A stretch of 64,000 nucleotides of DNA from Onishia taeanensis (GTDB lineage Bacteria > Pseudomonadota > Gammaproteobacteria > Pseudomonadales > Halomonadaceae). A model generated the notes under the pieces. It was not told the DNA's origin. It searched no databases and saw nothing but the letters and a program-made list of their open reading frames with translations. Where the stretch lies: contig NZ_JABVXC010000011.1 in the NCBI RefSeq assembly GCF_013349955.1, positions 1 through 64,000 on the forward strand, read 5' to 3'. Below, piece after piece: positions 1-6,701 of this stretch (position 1 is the first letter of the stretch; each line of letters opens with the position of its first letter). The position numbers and the translations under genes are program-made.

Positions 1-22
1 TAGCAGCCTGATGGGCGGCTTA

Positions 23-81
23 GTCCAACAGGCATTTATACGCCATGCTCCGCACGGCGAAGAAATGCTGAACAGTTAACT
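23..81 (+). other. attC-like recombination site (integron cassette boundary)
   Basis: Left heptamer GTCCAAC (23-29) fits the RYYYAAC consensus exactly, and the right heptamer GTTAACT (75-81) is close to GTTRRRY. The interior folds as an imperfect hairpin, GGCATTTATACGCC against GGCGAAGAAATGCT, as attC bottom strands do. It closes a cassette whose gene lies left of the window and opens the cassette that carries the next gene. Confidence 0.65.
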
Positions 82-104
82 CCTCCTTCGGACATCTTAG
101 ATTT

Positions 105-1064
105 ATGACTGAAAATCAACCGCTATCAAAAGCGCAGAAAGAAAGGCTGGCGAAACTCGAGCCACAGCTGAGGTCGTGTGTGGGAGCCGCTGATCTGAAT
201 CGAGCCAAGAGGATAACAGCCCAAATTCAAGAATTGTTGCGGCCAACTGGTCATGAAACTCGCATTCTCCAAGCTAAAAACTGGCTTTATGAGACTGCAA
301 TGGAAGCCGGCAGCTTGACGTTCGCCAAAATGGGGTTTGAGGGAGCAATACAGAAAAGCAGCTCGAGAACACGGCTAAACCTTGAAGCGACCTCTCTTCT
401 AGCAATTTGCTATCTGCGAGAGGGCAACCTGGAAAAGGCTCGGGACATGATTATCAGAGCCGTAAAGAACATCAACAACATTAAGTCTCCAGATAGAAGA
501 GAGCAGTTCCACAGGCGCCTAATTGAGAGGCTCGAAGAAGAAAGCATCCTAGTAGGTTTGAAGGAGGAATCAGGAGAGAAGCTTGATCTGGATGAAGTTG
601 ATCATCAGTCAGTTCAGCTTGTGATGACGAAATCCGAGAACCAAATATATCTCGAAATGGGGCGGGCCGTTCCGCAACGATCAGTTGATCTACTTAAGGA
701 TGTCAGAAATACCTATAATTTGCGGCTTTCAGGCCCTGACAGGAAAATGCTTCCACCTCCTATAACAGAGGAAAACAAGGAGGCACTCGGGAAACGTGCA
801 AGTTCTGCCTTAAAGCGGGTTGCCTGGAGAGCTGTGTGTAGTCCCGATAGTGATATTTTCAAAGCGTGGAGCCAAGGATTATCGGTTGTCTACGATAAAA
901 AGTATATCGCCGGAGCCATAGTGGCGGCATTCAACTCTGCGAGCATTACTGTAGCAATGGTCGCTGCCAGTGCGGCCGCACTGGCGATCAAGTTTGGTGC
1001 AGAAGTCTTTTGCGAGACGTTTGCTCCTAGCTCTCTTATGATCGACAGAAAGGATAAGAGCTAA
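105..1064 (+). CDS. Cassette-encoded protein of unknown function, helical repeats plus C-terminal membrane segment
   Basis: A 319-residue protein that I do not recognise. Residues about 90-125 (SLLAICYLREGNLEKARDM) look like a TPR-type helical hairpin, and the N-terminal half is charged and mostly helical. Residues about 265-305 are rich in Ala, Val and Ile (SITVAMVAASAAALAIKFG) and probably form one or two membrane segments. The upstream ribosome-binding site is weak, so the start is tentative. The gene lies alone between attC-like sites at 23-81 and 1059-1136, hence a mobile cassette, and it is richer in AT than the rest of the window. A role cannot be assigned; soluble repeats with a C-terminal membrane anchor would suit a signalling or defence protein, but that is speculation. 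Confidence 0.75.
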   Translation: MTENQPLSKAQKERLAKLEPQLRSCVGAADLNRAKRITAQIQELLRPTGHETRILQAKNWLYETAMEAGSLTFAKMGFEGAIQKSSSRTRLNLEATSLLAICYLREGNLEKARDMIIRAVKNINNIKSPDRREQFHRRLIERLEEESILVGLKEESGEKLDLDEVDHQSVQLVMTKSENQIYLEMGRAVPQRSVDLLKDVRNTYNLRLSGPDRKMLPPPITEENKEALGKRASSALKRVAWRAVCSPDSDIFKAWSQGLSVVYDKKYIAGAIVAAFNSASITVAMVAASAAALAIKFGAEVFCETFAPSSLMIDRKDKS

Positions 1065-1136
1065 CAATCGGCTGCACGGCGACCGGTTTTCCGCCGCGCT
1101 ACGGCTCCAAACCAGCGCGTGAGTCGGTCGTTAGCA
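1059..1136 (+). other. attC-like recombination site
   Basis: Outer heptamers AGCTAAC (1059-1065) and GTTAGCA (1130-1136) are nearly complementary. The interior pairs CCGGTTTTCCGCCG with CGGCTCCAAACCAG imperfectly, with the unpaired positions expected of attC sites. The stop codon of the preceding gene overlaps the left heptamer, the usual tight packing of cassettes. Confidence 0.8.
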
Positions 1137-1152
1137 ACGGTATTGTGAATTA

Positions 1153-1794
1153 ATGGATAAACTAATCGATCACCTATCAAGTGAATGGGATGCGCTTTCA
1201 CAGGCGCCGCTTGCTTTCGTGATTCTTGCCGTGCTGGTGTTGATGGCTGCTTATGCATTGGCTCGGTGGCGATACGGCTCTGTTGTTGAGCAACTTCGTG
1301 CGACCAACGAGACTCTACGAGAGAGAATTCACCTGAAAGATGAGCAAGTAGATCAGTACCGCTCTCGCGCACTGCAGCTTGAAGATAAGCATATGGAAGT
1401 GGTGGATACTACAGAGGAAGCCCTGCGGGACAAGGCGCTAGGTGTGGTGCGAGGTATTCGGGATATCAAAGACAAGTATCAGTCGGCCTATGAGGAGGCT
1501 ATTACCAATGTCAGTAGAGGTCAGGATGACCAACATGGCGACGATGACGAACAATGGCGTCAGGAGGCTGCTGATCCTTTGATGCGGGTTATGGGTATGG
1601 CTCTCGGTGAGTATTCGAGGGAGTATAAGGTCGATGCGATCCTGTTGAGGGATGAGCTAAGGACGAGGCTGTCCGAATATCAGCCCGACCCGATGACTCA
1701 CGATATGCTTTATGAGCATCCTACTAACTTTTTTGGATTGGAAGGGGTAGCAACCGACTTAGAACGTATGGCGAAGATGCTAACAAGCAAATGA
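1153..1794 (+). CDS. Cassette-encoded membrane-anchored coiled-coil protein, unknown function
   Basis: A 213-residue protein with one predicted transmembrane helix at about residues 17-37 (LAFVILAVLVLMAAYALARW). A long charged coiled coil follows (about 45-110, with heptads such as LRATNETLRERIHLKDEQV) and then a soluble helical C-terminus. The layout resembles small inner-membrane scaffold proteins such as YhcB, but I see no family signature. The start has almost no Shine-Dalgarno sequence, so expression may depend on an upstream promoter or reinitiation. It sits alone between attC sites at 1059-1136 and 1778-1858. Function unknown. Confidence 0.75.
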   Translation: MDKLIDHLSSEWDALSQAPLAFVILAVLVLMAAYALARWRYGSVVEQLRATNETLRERIHLKDEQVDQYRSRALQLEDKHMEVVDTTEEALRDKALGVVRGIRDIKDKYQSAYEEAITNVSRGQDDQHGDDDEQWRQEAADPLMRVMGMALGEYSREYKVDAILLRDELRTRLSEYQPDPMTHDMLYEHPTNFFGLEGVATDLERMAKMLTSK

Positions 1795-1858
1795 TGTACG
1801 CGCGTTTCACGCGCCGGACGCCCTCCTACGTCGGGCGCCGCATATTTTGGCGTTATTC
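1778..1858 (+). other. attC-like recombination site
   Basis: Left heptamer TGCTAAC (1778-1784), right heptamer GTTATTC (1852-1858). CGCCC pairs with GGGCG at the tip and GCAAATGATG pairs imperfectly with CATATTTTGGC near the base. The right heptamer departs from consensus, so this is a diverged site. It overlaps the last codons of the preceding gene. Confidence 0.65.
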
Positions 1859-1879
1859 CCTTTGAAACGGAGAGCAATT

Positions 1880-2764
1880 TTGAAATTCGAGAAAGCCTTT
1901 AATCCTATTGAAGACTTTGATTTTGAGGCTCTAGAAGACTCTGATTTCAGAGAGGATTCGGTGAGGGAAGAAATTATCTCTCCCATCATAAAAGCTGTTG
2001 GTTACAGCACAGCGAGGCCTTTCAAGATAATTCGAAGCAAGCCTCTGAAGCACCCCTTCGTTTCAGTTGGTAGCGCCAGAAAGAAAATTACGTGCATCCC
2101 GGACTACCTATTCGAAGTGAATGGTGAGTTTGCTTGGGTTCTCGAAGCTAAAGGGCCAAACGAGAATATTCTCGACGGAAAGCATGTGGAGCAAGCGTAC
2201 TCATATGCCATTCACAGTGAAATTCGAGCACCGATATTTGCGTTATGCAACGGACGAGAGTTCGCTCTTTACCACATCAGCAAGGGCGAGCCGATTCTAC
2301 ATTTCGATATGAGGTCATTAGCCAAATACTTTGACAACCTGAAAAAATATGTTTCTCCAGAGAATGTTACTAAAGCTGATTTTAAGTTGGCCAAAGACTT
2401 TGGCCTACACCTGAAGCGGCTTGGATTTCATGAGTTTGAGAGTTTAATTTTTCCCAATGTACCCGTTGGGTTTATTGCACAGCTAGATCCAGACCTATTT
2501 ACAACAGGTTCAGGAATAGAATCCGAAGAGGGTGATAGTTATGTAATGACATTTGACTTCGGCGAAGAAATACTCAAACAGTTAAAAGGAAAGATTCCTG
2601 AGCAAGCAATCGACATGTTGCTTAAGCGCGAGGACGGTCATCGAAAGAATGTTCAATTTTCTGACGGAAATTTCCACGTTAATGTTGATTGCCGCGTAGG
2701 TCATGAATTACAAGAAAATTCTGATGAAATATTCTTGCCGTTCATCATCAATCGAGTACTTTAG
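1880..2764 (+). CDS. Orphan PD-(D/E)XK protein with type I restriction HsdR N-terminal-like domain
   Basis: A 294-residue protein. The start is taken as TTG at 1880, preceded by CGGAGAG at suitable spacing; an upstream TTG at 1847 lies inside the attC site and is less likely. Residues about 27-135 match the HSDR_N type of endonuclease domain, with Asp75 in CIPDYLFEV, Glu89 and Lys91 in VLEAKG, and the conserved Gln105/Tyr107-Tyr109 stretch. These residues form a PD-(D/E)XK metal site that cuts or binds DNA in type I restriction enzymes. No helicase, specificity or methylase gene is adjacent, so it is a solitary protein in a gene cassette. It may be a defence nuclease, but its target is unknown. 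Confidence 0.8.
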   Translation: MKFEKAFNPIEDFDFEALEDSDFREDSVREEIISPIIKAVGYSTARPFKIIRSKPLKHPFVSVGSARKKITCIPDYLFEVNGEFAWVLEAKGPNENILDGKHVEQAYSYAIHSEIRAPIFALCNGREFALYHISKGEPILHFDMRSLAKYFDNLKKYVSPENVTKADFKLAKDFGLHLKRLGFHEFESLIFPNVPVGFIAQLDPDLFTTGSGIESEEGDSYVMTFDFGEEILKQLKGKIPEQAIDMLLKREDGHRKNVQFSDGNFHVNVDCRVGHELQENSDEIFLPFIINRVL

Positions 2765-2848
2765 GCATAACCAATGCAGGCACGGCGACACCCATTACAT
2801 TGCGCCTTCGGCTTCATTTCATGGGCGCGCATGCTGCTGGCGTTTTCA
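2765..2848 (+). other. attC-like recombination site
   Basis: Left heptamer GCATAAC (2765-2771) directly follows the stop codon. The right heptamer is a degenerate GTTTTCA (2842-2848). CCCATTACATTGCG pairs imperfectly with CTTCATTTCATGGG around a CCTTCGG tip. The weak right heptamer lowers certainty. Confidence 0.55.
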
Positions 2849-2864
2849 AAAAGGAGAATCAACT

Positions 2865-3485
2865 GTGACCTTATCGACGATCCTTTTATTCATACCAGCG
2901 AGCTTTGCTTTAAACATGGCTCCAGGACCAAACAATCTTCTTTCAATGGCGAATGCCAAACGTTATGGCGTCTACGCGGCCTGCTGTGCTGGCATTGGTC
3001 GACTTGTTGCTTTTGTGGGTATGATTACTCTCGCAGCTACAGGTTTAGCAACAGTGCTGTACACGTCTGAGAAGTTATTTCTTGCTATAAAAGTCATCGG
3101 CGGCCTGTACCTTCTTTGGCTGGCTTTCCAGCTTTGGACAGCAGACCCGACTGTTGCCGATGACGAGTCACCGGCGGGTAAAAACATACTCCAATTGGCG
3201 AAGCAAGAATTTCTTTTGGCTGCTGGGAACCCAAAGGCCATTTTGATCTTTACGGCCTTCCTTCCTCAGTTTGTCGATCCTTCAAGCTCAGTAGGATTTC
3301 AGTTCCTGGTTTTGGGTGCTCTTTTTCTGATGCTTGAATGGATCGCAATAGGCACCTACGCCTTCTTTGGTAAGATGTTGCGCCACTGGTTTTCTCGTCC
3401 GGCTATGCGTCAACTGTTCAATAGGATCTGTGCTGGATTTCTTGGGAGTGCTGGGATCGGGCTGCTACTGGCTCGCCGTGAGTGA
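2865..3485 (+). CDS. LysE/RhtB family amino-acid exporter (cassette-borne)
   Basis: A 206-residue inner-membrane protein with about six hydrophobic helices and the LysE/RhtB N-terminal signature SFALNMAPGPNN. Family members export amino acids such as lysine, homoserine, threonine or cysteine; the substrate cannot be read from sequence. The start is GTG 2865, with AAGGAG eight bases upstream; longer reading would run through the attC site at 2765-2848. It is the only gene of its cassette, and the 3' end touches the next attC. A second, different LysE homologue lies at 4175-4777. Confidence 0.88.
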   Translation: MTLSTILLFIPASFALNMAPGPNNLLSMANAKRYGVYAACCAGIGRLVAFVGMITLAATGLATVLYTSEKLFLAIKVIGGLYLLWLAFQLWTADPTVADDESPAGKNILQLAKQEFLLAAGNPKAILIFTAFLPQFVDPSSSVGFQFLVLGALFLMLEWIAIGTYAFFGKMLRHWFSRPAMRQLFNRICAGFLGSAGIGLLLARRE

Positions 3486-3545
3486 ACTAACCAGTCGCGT
3501 AAGGCGGACGTCCCTGACGGGCCGCCGCTTCGCTCAGCGTTAGTT
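3485..3545 (+). other. attC recombination site
   Basis: Outer heptamers AACTAAC (3485-3491) and GTTAGTT (3539-3545) are perfectly complementary. The 61-bp interval folds with GTCGCGTAAGGCGGACG against CCGCCGCTTCGCTCAGC. It is the best-formed attC of the array, at the gene's stop codon. Confidence 0.85.
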
Positions 3546-3598
3546 GTCGGTGCTCACCGAATTTTTTAGCTCATTGCCGCAATAAGGAACTATTCTAG

Positions 3599-4111
3599 AT
3601 GTATAACAAGCTTGTAATGAAAACAAGAGGTGTCTTATATGTTCAGATATGGGAAAGCAGGCTTAAAGTAACAAACTTAATGGACGGAAAAATTTTTGAC
3701 CAACCTCCCTATATGGCAATCAAGCCGGAGTCTAAAGGTGGTAAAAAAATTATTGCATATGGTAATGATGCTTTAAATGCAATCGAAGAAAATGCAATTT
3801 TATTTAATCCATTCTCTCATCCTAGAATGTTATTGGCTGACGCACCAGCTGCTCAGAAACTCTTAAAATATGTCTTCAAGAAAACAAGAAGCTCTTTTTT
3901 ATTTTCACCCATAGCTCTTATTCATCCAATGGAGAAAATTGAAGGCGACCTAACTTATATAGAAAGAGCTGGGTTAAAATCTTTAGCGAAAGACTCTGGG
4001 GCTGAATCAGCGCTTCTCTATGTAGGCGAAGAGGTTTCTGACGATATCCTAAAGGGGATACTTTTTGGCGAAATAAATCGCGATAAAATTCAACAACTAA
4101 CAAGGCGTTGA
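3599..4111 (+). CDS. Short actin/MreB-like protein (N-terminal lobe only)
   Basis: A 170-residue protein, very rich in AT, with AAGGA upstream of ATG 3599. Its segments follow in order those of the first lobe of MreB: a starting strand (GVLYVQIWES), FDQPPYMAI like NEPSVVAI, IIAYGNDAL like VLAVGEEAK, NPFSHPRMLLAD like RPMKDGVIADF, LLKYVFKK, and SPIALIHPMEKIEGDLTYIE with LKSLAKDSGAESALLYVG like the AREVFLIEEP end. MreB is about 340 residues, so the second lobe with half of the nucleotide site is missing and polymerisation is doubtful. This is a family comparison from memory. It lies in a cassette bounded by attC 3485-3545 and the half site at 4095. Confidence 0.65.
   Translation: MYNKLVMKTRGVLYVQIWESRLKVTNLMDGKIFDQPPYMAIKPESKGGKKIIAYGNDALNAIEENAILFNPFSHPRMLLADAPAAQKLLKYVFKKTRSSFLFSPIALIHPMEKIEGDLTYIERAGLKSLAKDSGAESALLYVGEEVSDDILKGILFGEINRDKIQQLTRR
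4095..4101 (+). other. Left attC heptamer without a clear partner (end of recognisable cassette array)
   Basis: AACTAAC at 4095-4101 is identical to the left heptamer of the attC at 3485. It stands at the end of the preceding gene, as a cassette attC should. No GTTAGTT-like partner appears in the next 100 bases, so the site is either degraded or was cut by a deletion that joined the following genes. Confidence 0.4.
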
Positions 4112-4174
4112 AAATCGTTCTGGACTTCCCCACTTCAGCGGACACGCATCGATAACTCCGCACCAGGAGATAAC

Positions 4175-4777
4175 ATGCTCGAAACGGCAGCTCTTTTCTT
4201 GGCAATGATGATCCCACTGGTATGGAGTCCAGGGCCAAACAATGTCATGTGCGCTACTGTCGGGGCAAAACAGGGGATAAAAGGATCTGCGCCTTTCATA
4301 TTGGGCTTGAATACTCCTATTTTCATTTACTCCATTTTAACCGGACTTGGGCTATCTGTAGTATTAAGCAAAAGCCCTCAAATAGCTTCTTTCTTTTCGG
4401 TTTTAGGGGCTATCTATGTCGTGTATTTAGGTCTCAGCCTAATAAGGTCATCCTCAGGTAGTGAGGTTGACCGAGTTCAATATGGGTTCAAGGCTGGATT
4501 GGTGATCAGCTCTCTGAACTTCAAAGTAGTTACGGTTCTGGTTGTCATTTATTCTCAATTTCCAAATGAAACTTTTACCTCTTCAGCCCTGCTGTCGGTA
4601 TGCTTCGTACTCGTTTGTCTCGTCGGCCACCTACTTTGGAGCACAGTCGGTCAAATATCTGACCAGCTCATCAAAAATCAAGATTTTTTACGGAAACAAA
4701 ACTTGGTTTATGGTGCAATGCTGTTAAGCGTTGGTGTTTGGATGCTTTATTCCGGACTTGGCCATTTGCTGGATTGA
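4175..4777 (+). CDS. LysE/RhtB family amino-acid exporter
   Basis: A 200-residue polytopic membrane protein with the family signature MMIPLVWSPGPNNVMC near the N-terminus, the usual small/polar loop after helix 3, and about six hydrophobic segments. ATG 4175 is preceded by AGGAG at six bases. The family exports amino acids; the substrate is unknown. It shares only the family framework with the exporter at 2865-3485, so the two are not a recent duplication. No attC lies downstream, so membership in the cassette array is uncertain. Confidence 0.88.
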   Translation: MLETAALFLAMMIPLVWSPGPNNVMCATVGAKQGIKGSAPFILGLNTPIFIYSILTGLGLSVVLSKSPQIASFFSVLGAIYVVYLGLSLIRSSSGSEVDRVQYGFKAGLVISSLNFKVVTVLVVIYSQFPNETFTSSALLSVCFVLVCLVGHLLWSTVGQISDQLIKNQDFLRKQNLVYGAMLLSVGVWMLYSGLGHLLD

Positions 4778-4889
4778 CCGCGGAGAAATAAAAATTATTG
4801 GGCTTGGCTGGCTTTCACCGCAAAAACCTTATGCTTTAAGTGGCGCTTTTCTACCTTAATGAAGCACCATATACCCAGAGGAATATAGA

Positions 4890-5591
4890 ATGGGAATGAG
4901 GTATATTGCCGAAAACATCTGGATATTTGATGGTGAGGCAGTAAAGTTCTATTCGCTACCATACACTACACGGATGACGGTTATTGCGCTCTCCAGCGGA
5001 GACCTATGGATCCATAGCCCTATAAAGTTGGAGCCAGCTATACAAGCCGAGGTTGAAGCGCTTGGGCGGGTAAAGTACATCATTGCGCCGAACCGCCTAC
5101 ATCACCTATTCATTAAACAATGGCAGCAGGCTTATCCAGAAGCCCTGGTGTATGGCACTGAGGAAGTGATCAATAAACGTAGTGACCTCTCTTTCGACGG
5201 CACTCTCGACAATGCAACGATCTCACCTTGGGATCGGGAAATAGGTCAGTTGCTGGTGACGGGCTCTCCTGCCATGAAGGAATGTGTTTTCTTCCACAAA
5301 ACTTCCGGCGTCTTGATCGTAACGGATCTTATCGAAAACTTCTCCCCAAAAGCCCTCCCGTTCTTCAAGAGACAAGTCGCGAGACTATCAGGCATATTGG
5401 CACCCAATGGAAAAATGCCAATAGACTGGCGTTACAGTTTTTACCTAAACAAGGCAGAGATACGACGCCACATTGAGACGATCCTTAGCTGGAAGCCCGA
5501 AAAAATCATCTTAGCCCACGGATTAATCATTGAAGAGAATGCCGAAGATTTCCTTAGGCAGTCTTTCAACTGGTTGCGGCTTACAAATTAA
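4890..5591 (+). CDS. DUF4336 family protein (metallo-beta-lactamase-like fold)
   Basis: A 233-residue soluble protein that fits the DUF4336 family. It opens with IAENIWIFDGEAVKFYSLPY, continues with WIHSPIKLEP and IIAPNRLHHLFIKQW, and ends with ILAHGLIIEENAEDFL. The family is related to metallo-beta-lactamase folds: His108/His109 in RLHHL and a late AHG are the probable remains of metal ligands, but the full HxHxDH motif is absent. Activity is unknown. It stands upstream of the tautomerase, 19 bases apart, so the two may be cotranscribed. Confidence 0.75.
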   Translation: MGMRYIAENIWIFDGEAVKFYSLPYTTRMTVIALSSGDLWIHSPIKLEPAIQAEVEALGRVKYIIAPNRLHHLFIKQWQQAYPEALVYGTEEVINKRSDLSFDGTLDNATISPWDREIGQLLVTGSPAMKECVFFHKTSGVLIVTDLIENFSPKALPFFKRQVARLSGILAPNGKMPIDWRYSFYLNKAEIRRHIETILSWKPEKIILAHGLIIEENAEDFLRQSFNWLRLTN

Positions 5592-5610
5592 AAACACGCA
5601 TGGAGGCATC

Positions 5611-5997
5611 GTGATCGTCGTCTATGGAATCAAGGAACATCTAAACCCGGTTAAGGCCCAGCTTTCCGAGGTCATTCACGGCTGCATGCAGTCAGTTCTC
5701 GGCATGCCCGAAGACAAGCGAGCTCATCGCTTCATACCGATGAATGCAGAGGATTTCTACTATCCGGGTGGTAGAACGCCCGCCTACACAGCGATTGAAA
5801 TCAACATGATGCAGGGGCGTACCCCTGAGACGCAGAAGGCACTGATCAAGGCGCTTTTCAGCAAGATAGAGTCCAATGTGGGCATTTCGCCCGTGGACGT
5901 TGAGATCACGATAAAGGAGCAGCCGCCTCACTGTTGGGGCTTTCGGGGTATGACAGGCGATGAGGCGCGAGACCTCAAGTATTCCGTCAAGGTGTGA
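5611..5997 (+). CDS. Tautomerase family protein
   Basis: A 128-residue protein. GTG 5611 is chosen because ATGGAGG lies five bases upstream and the sequence from there (IVVYGIKEHLNPVKAQLSEV) fits the family; longer reading would overlap the preceding gene. It matches the Tautomerase_2 type, which is longer than the 62-residue 4-oxalocrotonate tautomerases; typical segments are GGRTPAYTAIEINMMQGRTPE and EQPPHCWGFRG. Members of this group are trimers of unclear physiological substrate, and the catalytic N-terminal proline of 4-OT is not present here. It is adjacent to the DUF4336 gene. Confidence 0.75.
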   Translation: MIVVYGIKEHLNPVKAQLSEVIHGCMQSVLGMPEDKRAHRFIPMNAEDFYYPGGRTPAYTAIEINMMQGRTPETQKALIKALFSKIESNVGISPVDVEITIKEQPPHCWGFRGMTGDEARDLKYSVKV

Positions 5998-6062
5998 TCA
6001 TTGATGTCTGCCTGAGGTAAGCATCACCAAATAAGCACAACCGTTTTAAAAGTGAAGAAATC

Positions 6063-6521
6063 ATGACTTGCATTTTTTGCGATATCGTAAGCGGCAAGGC
6101 TTCAAGCCATAAGATATGGGAAGATGACGAGCACTTGGCCTTTCTTTCCATCTTCCCCAATACACCCGGATTCTCGGTCGTCATCCCGAAACGTCATGCC
6201 TCAAGCTACTTGTTCGCTCAAGATGATGATGTCGTGACCTCTTTGGTATTGGCTTCTAAAAAGGTTGCTTTGTTGCTAGACGAAGCCTTGGATGGTGTCG
6301 CACGTACAGGAATGATGTTCGAAGGCTATGGAGTCGACCATTTACATGCGAAGCTCTTTCCTATGCATGGCACCGGAAAGACTTCAGAATTCCAGCCGAT
6401 AGCTTCTCGCGTAGACAAGTACTTTGACCGCTATGAGGGCTATATTTCGTCTCACGACTATAAGCGTGCGGATGATAAGGCGCTTGCAGCCTTGGCAGAG
6501 AAAATTCTGCGGTTAGCTTGA
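6063..6521 (+). CDS. HIT family nucleotide-binding protein
   Basis: A 152-residue protein with CIFCDIVSGKASSHKIWEDD at the N-terminus, TPGFSVVIPKRH in the middle and the histidine-triad block VDHLHAKLFPMHG. In the family, HxHxHxx hydrolyses or transfers nucleotides; the middle His, the usual nucleophile, is kept, but the third His is Lys here, a variant also found in other bacterial HIT proteins. A Cys pair at the N-terminus may bind zinc. It is the last gene of the AT-rich accessory block and has its own leader of 65 bases. Confidence 0.85.
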   Translation: MTCIFCDIVSGKASSHKIWEDDEHLAFLSIFPNTPGFSVVIPKRHASSYLFAQDDDVVTSLVLASKKVALLLDEALDGVARTGMMFEGYGVDHLHAKLFPMHGTGKTSEFQPIASRVDKYFDRYEGYISSHDYKRADDKALAALAEKILRLA

Positions 6522-6630
6522 TCGCTGCAAGGCCAACCTAGATGCCAAGTTCTTATTGCTGATTTCCCGTACGATAGAGCTATGCATTTTGCCTCATGAG
6601 CGAACCAGTAGCAGAAAGAAAGAGTAGTTA

Positions 6631-6672
6631 AATTGCCCGCCCCATGATTGGGCGCATAACGAGCGGGCAATT
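6631..6672. repeat. Perfect 10-bp inverted repeat at the end of the accessory block
   Basis: AATTGCCCGC (6631-6640) and GCGGGCAATT (6663-6672) are exact inverted copies with a 22-base loop that contains a second small stem. There is no T-tract, so it is a poor intrinsic terminator. It lies between the rightward HIT gene and the leftward NmrA gene, at the change from AT-rich to GC-rich DNA, so it may mark the right edge of the inserted block. Confidence 0.55.
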
Positions 6673-6701
6673 GGCCCCTACCCGATTACAGCCTTCGCGG
6701 T

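Noticed and set aside
2..79. Open frame from the left edge ending in a stop at 77-79
   Set aside because: It coincides almost entirely with the attC-like site at 23-81, so it is more likely recombination-site DNA than a gene end.
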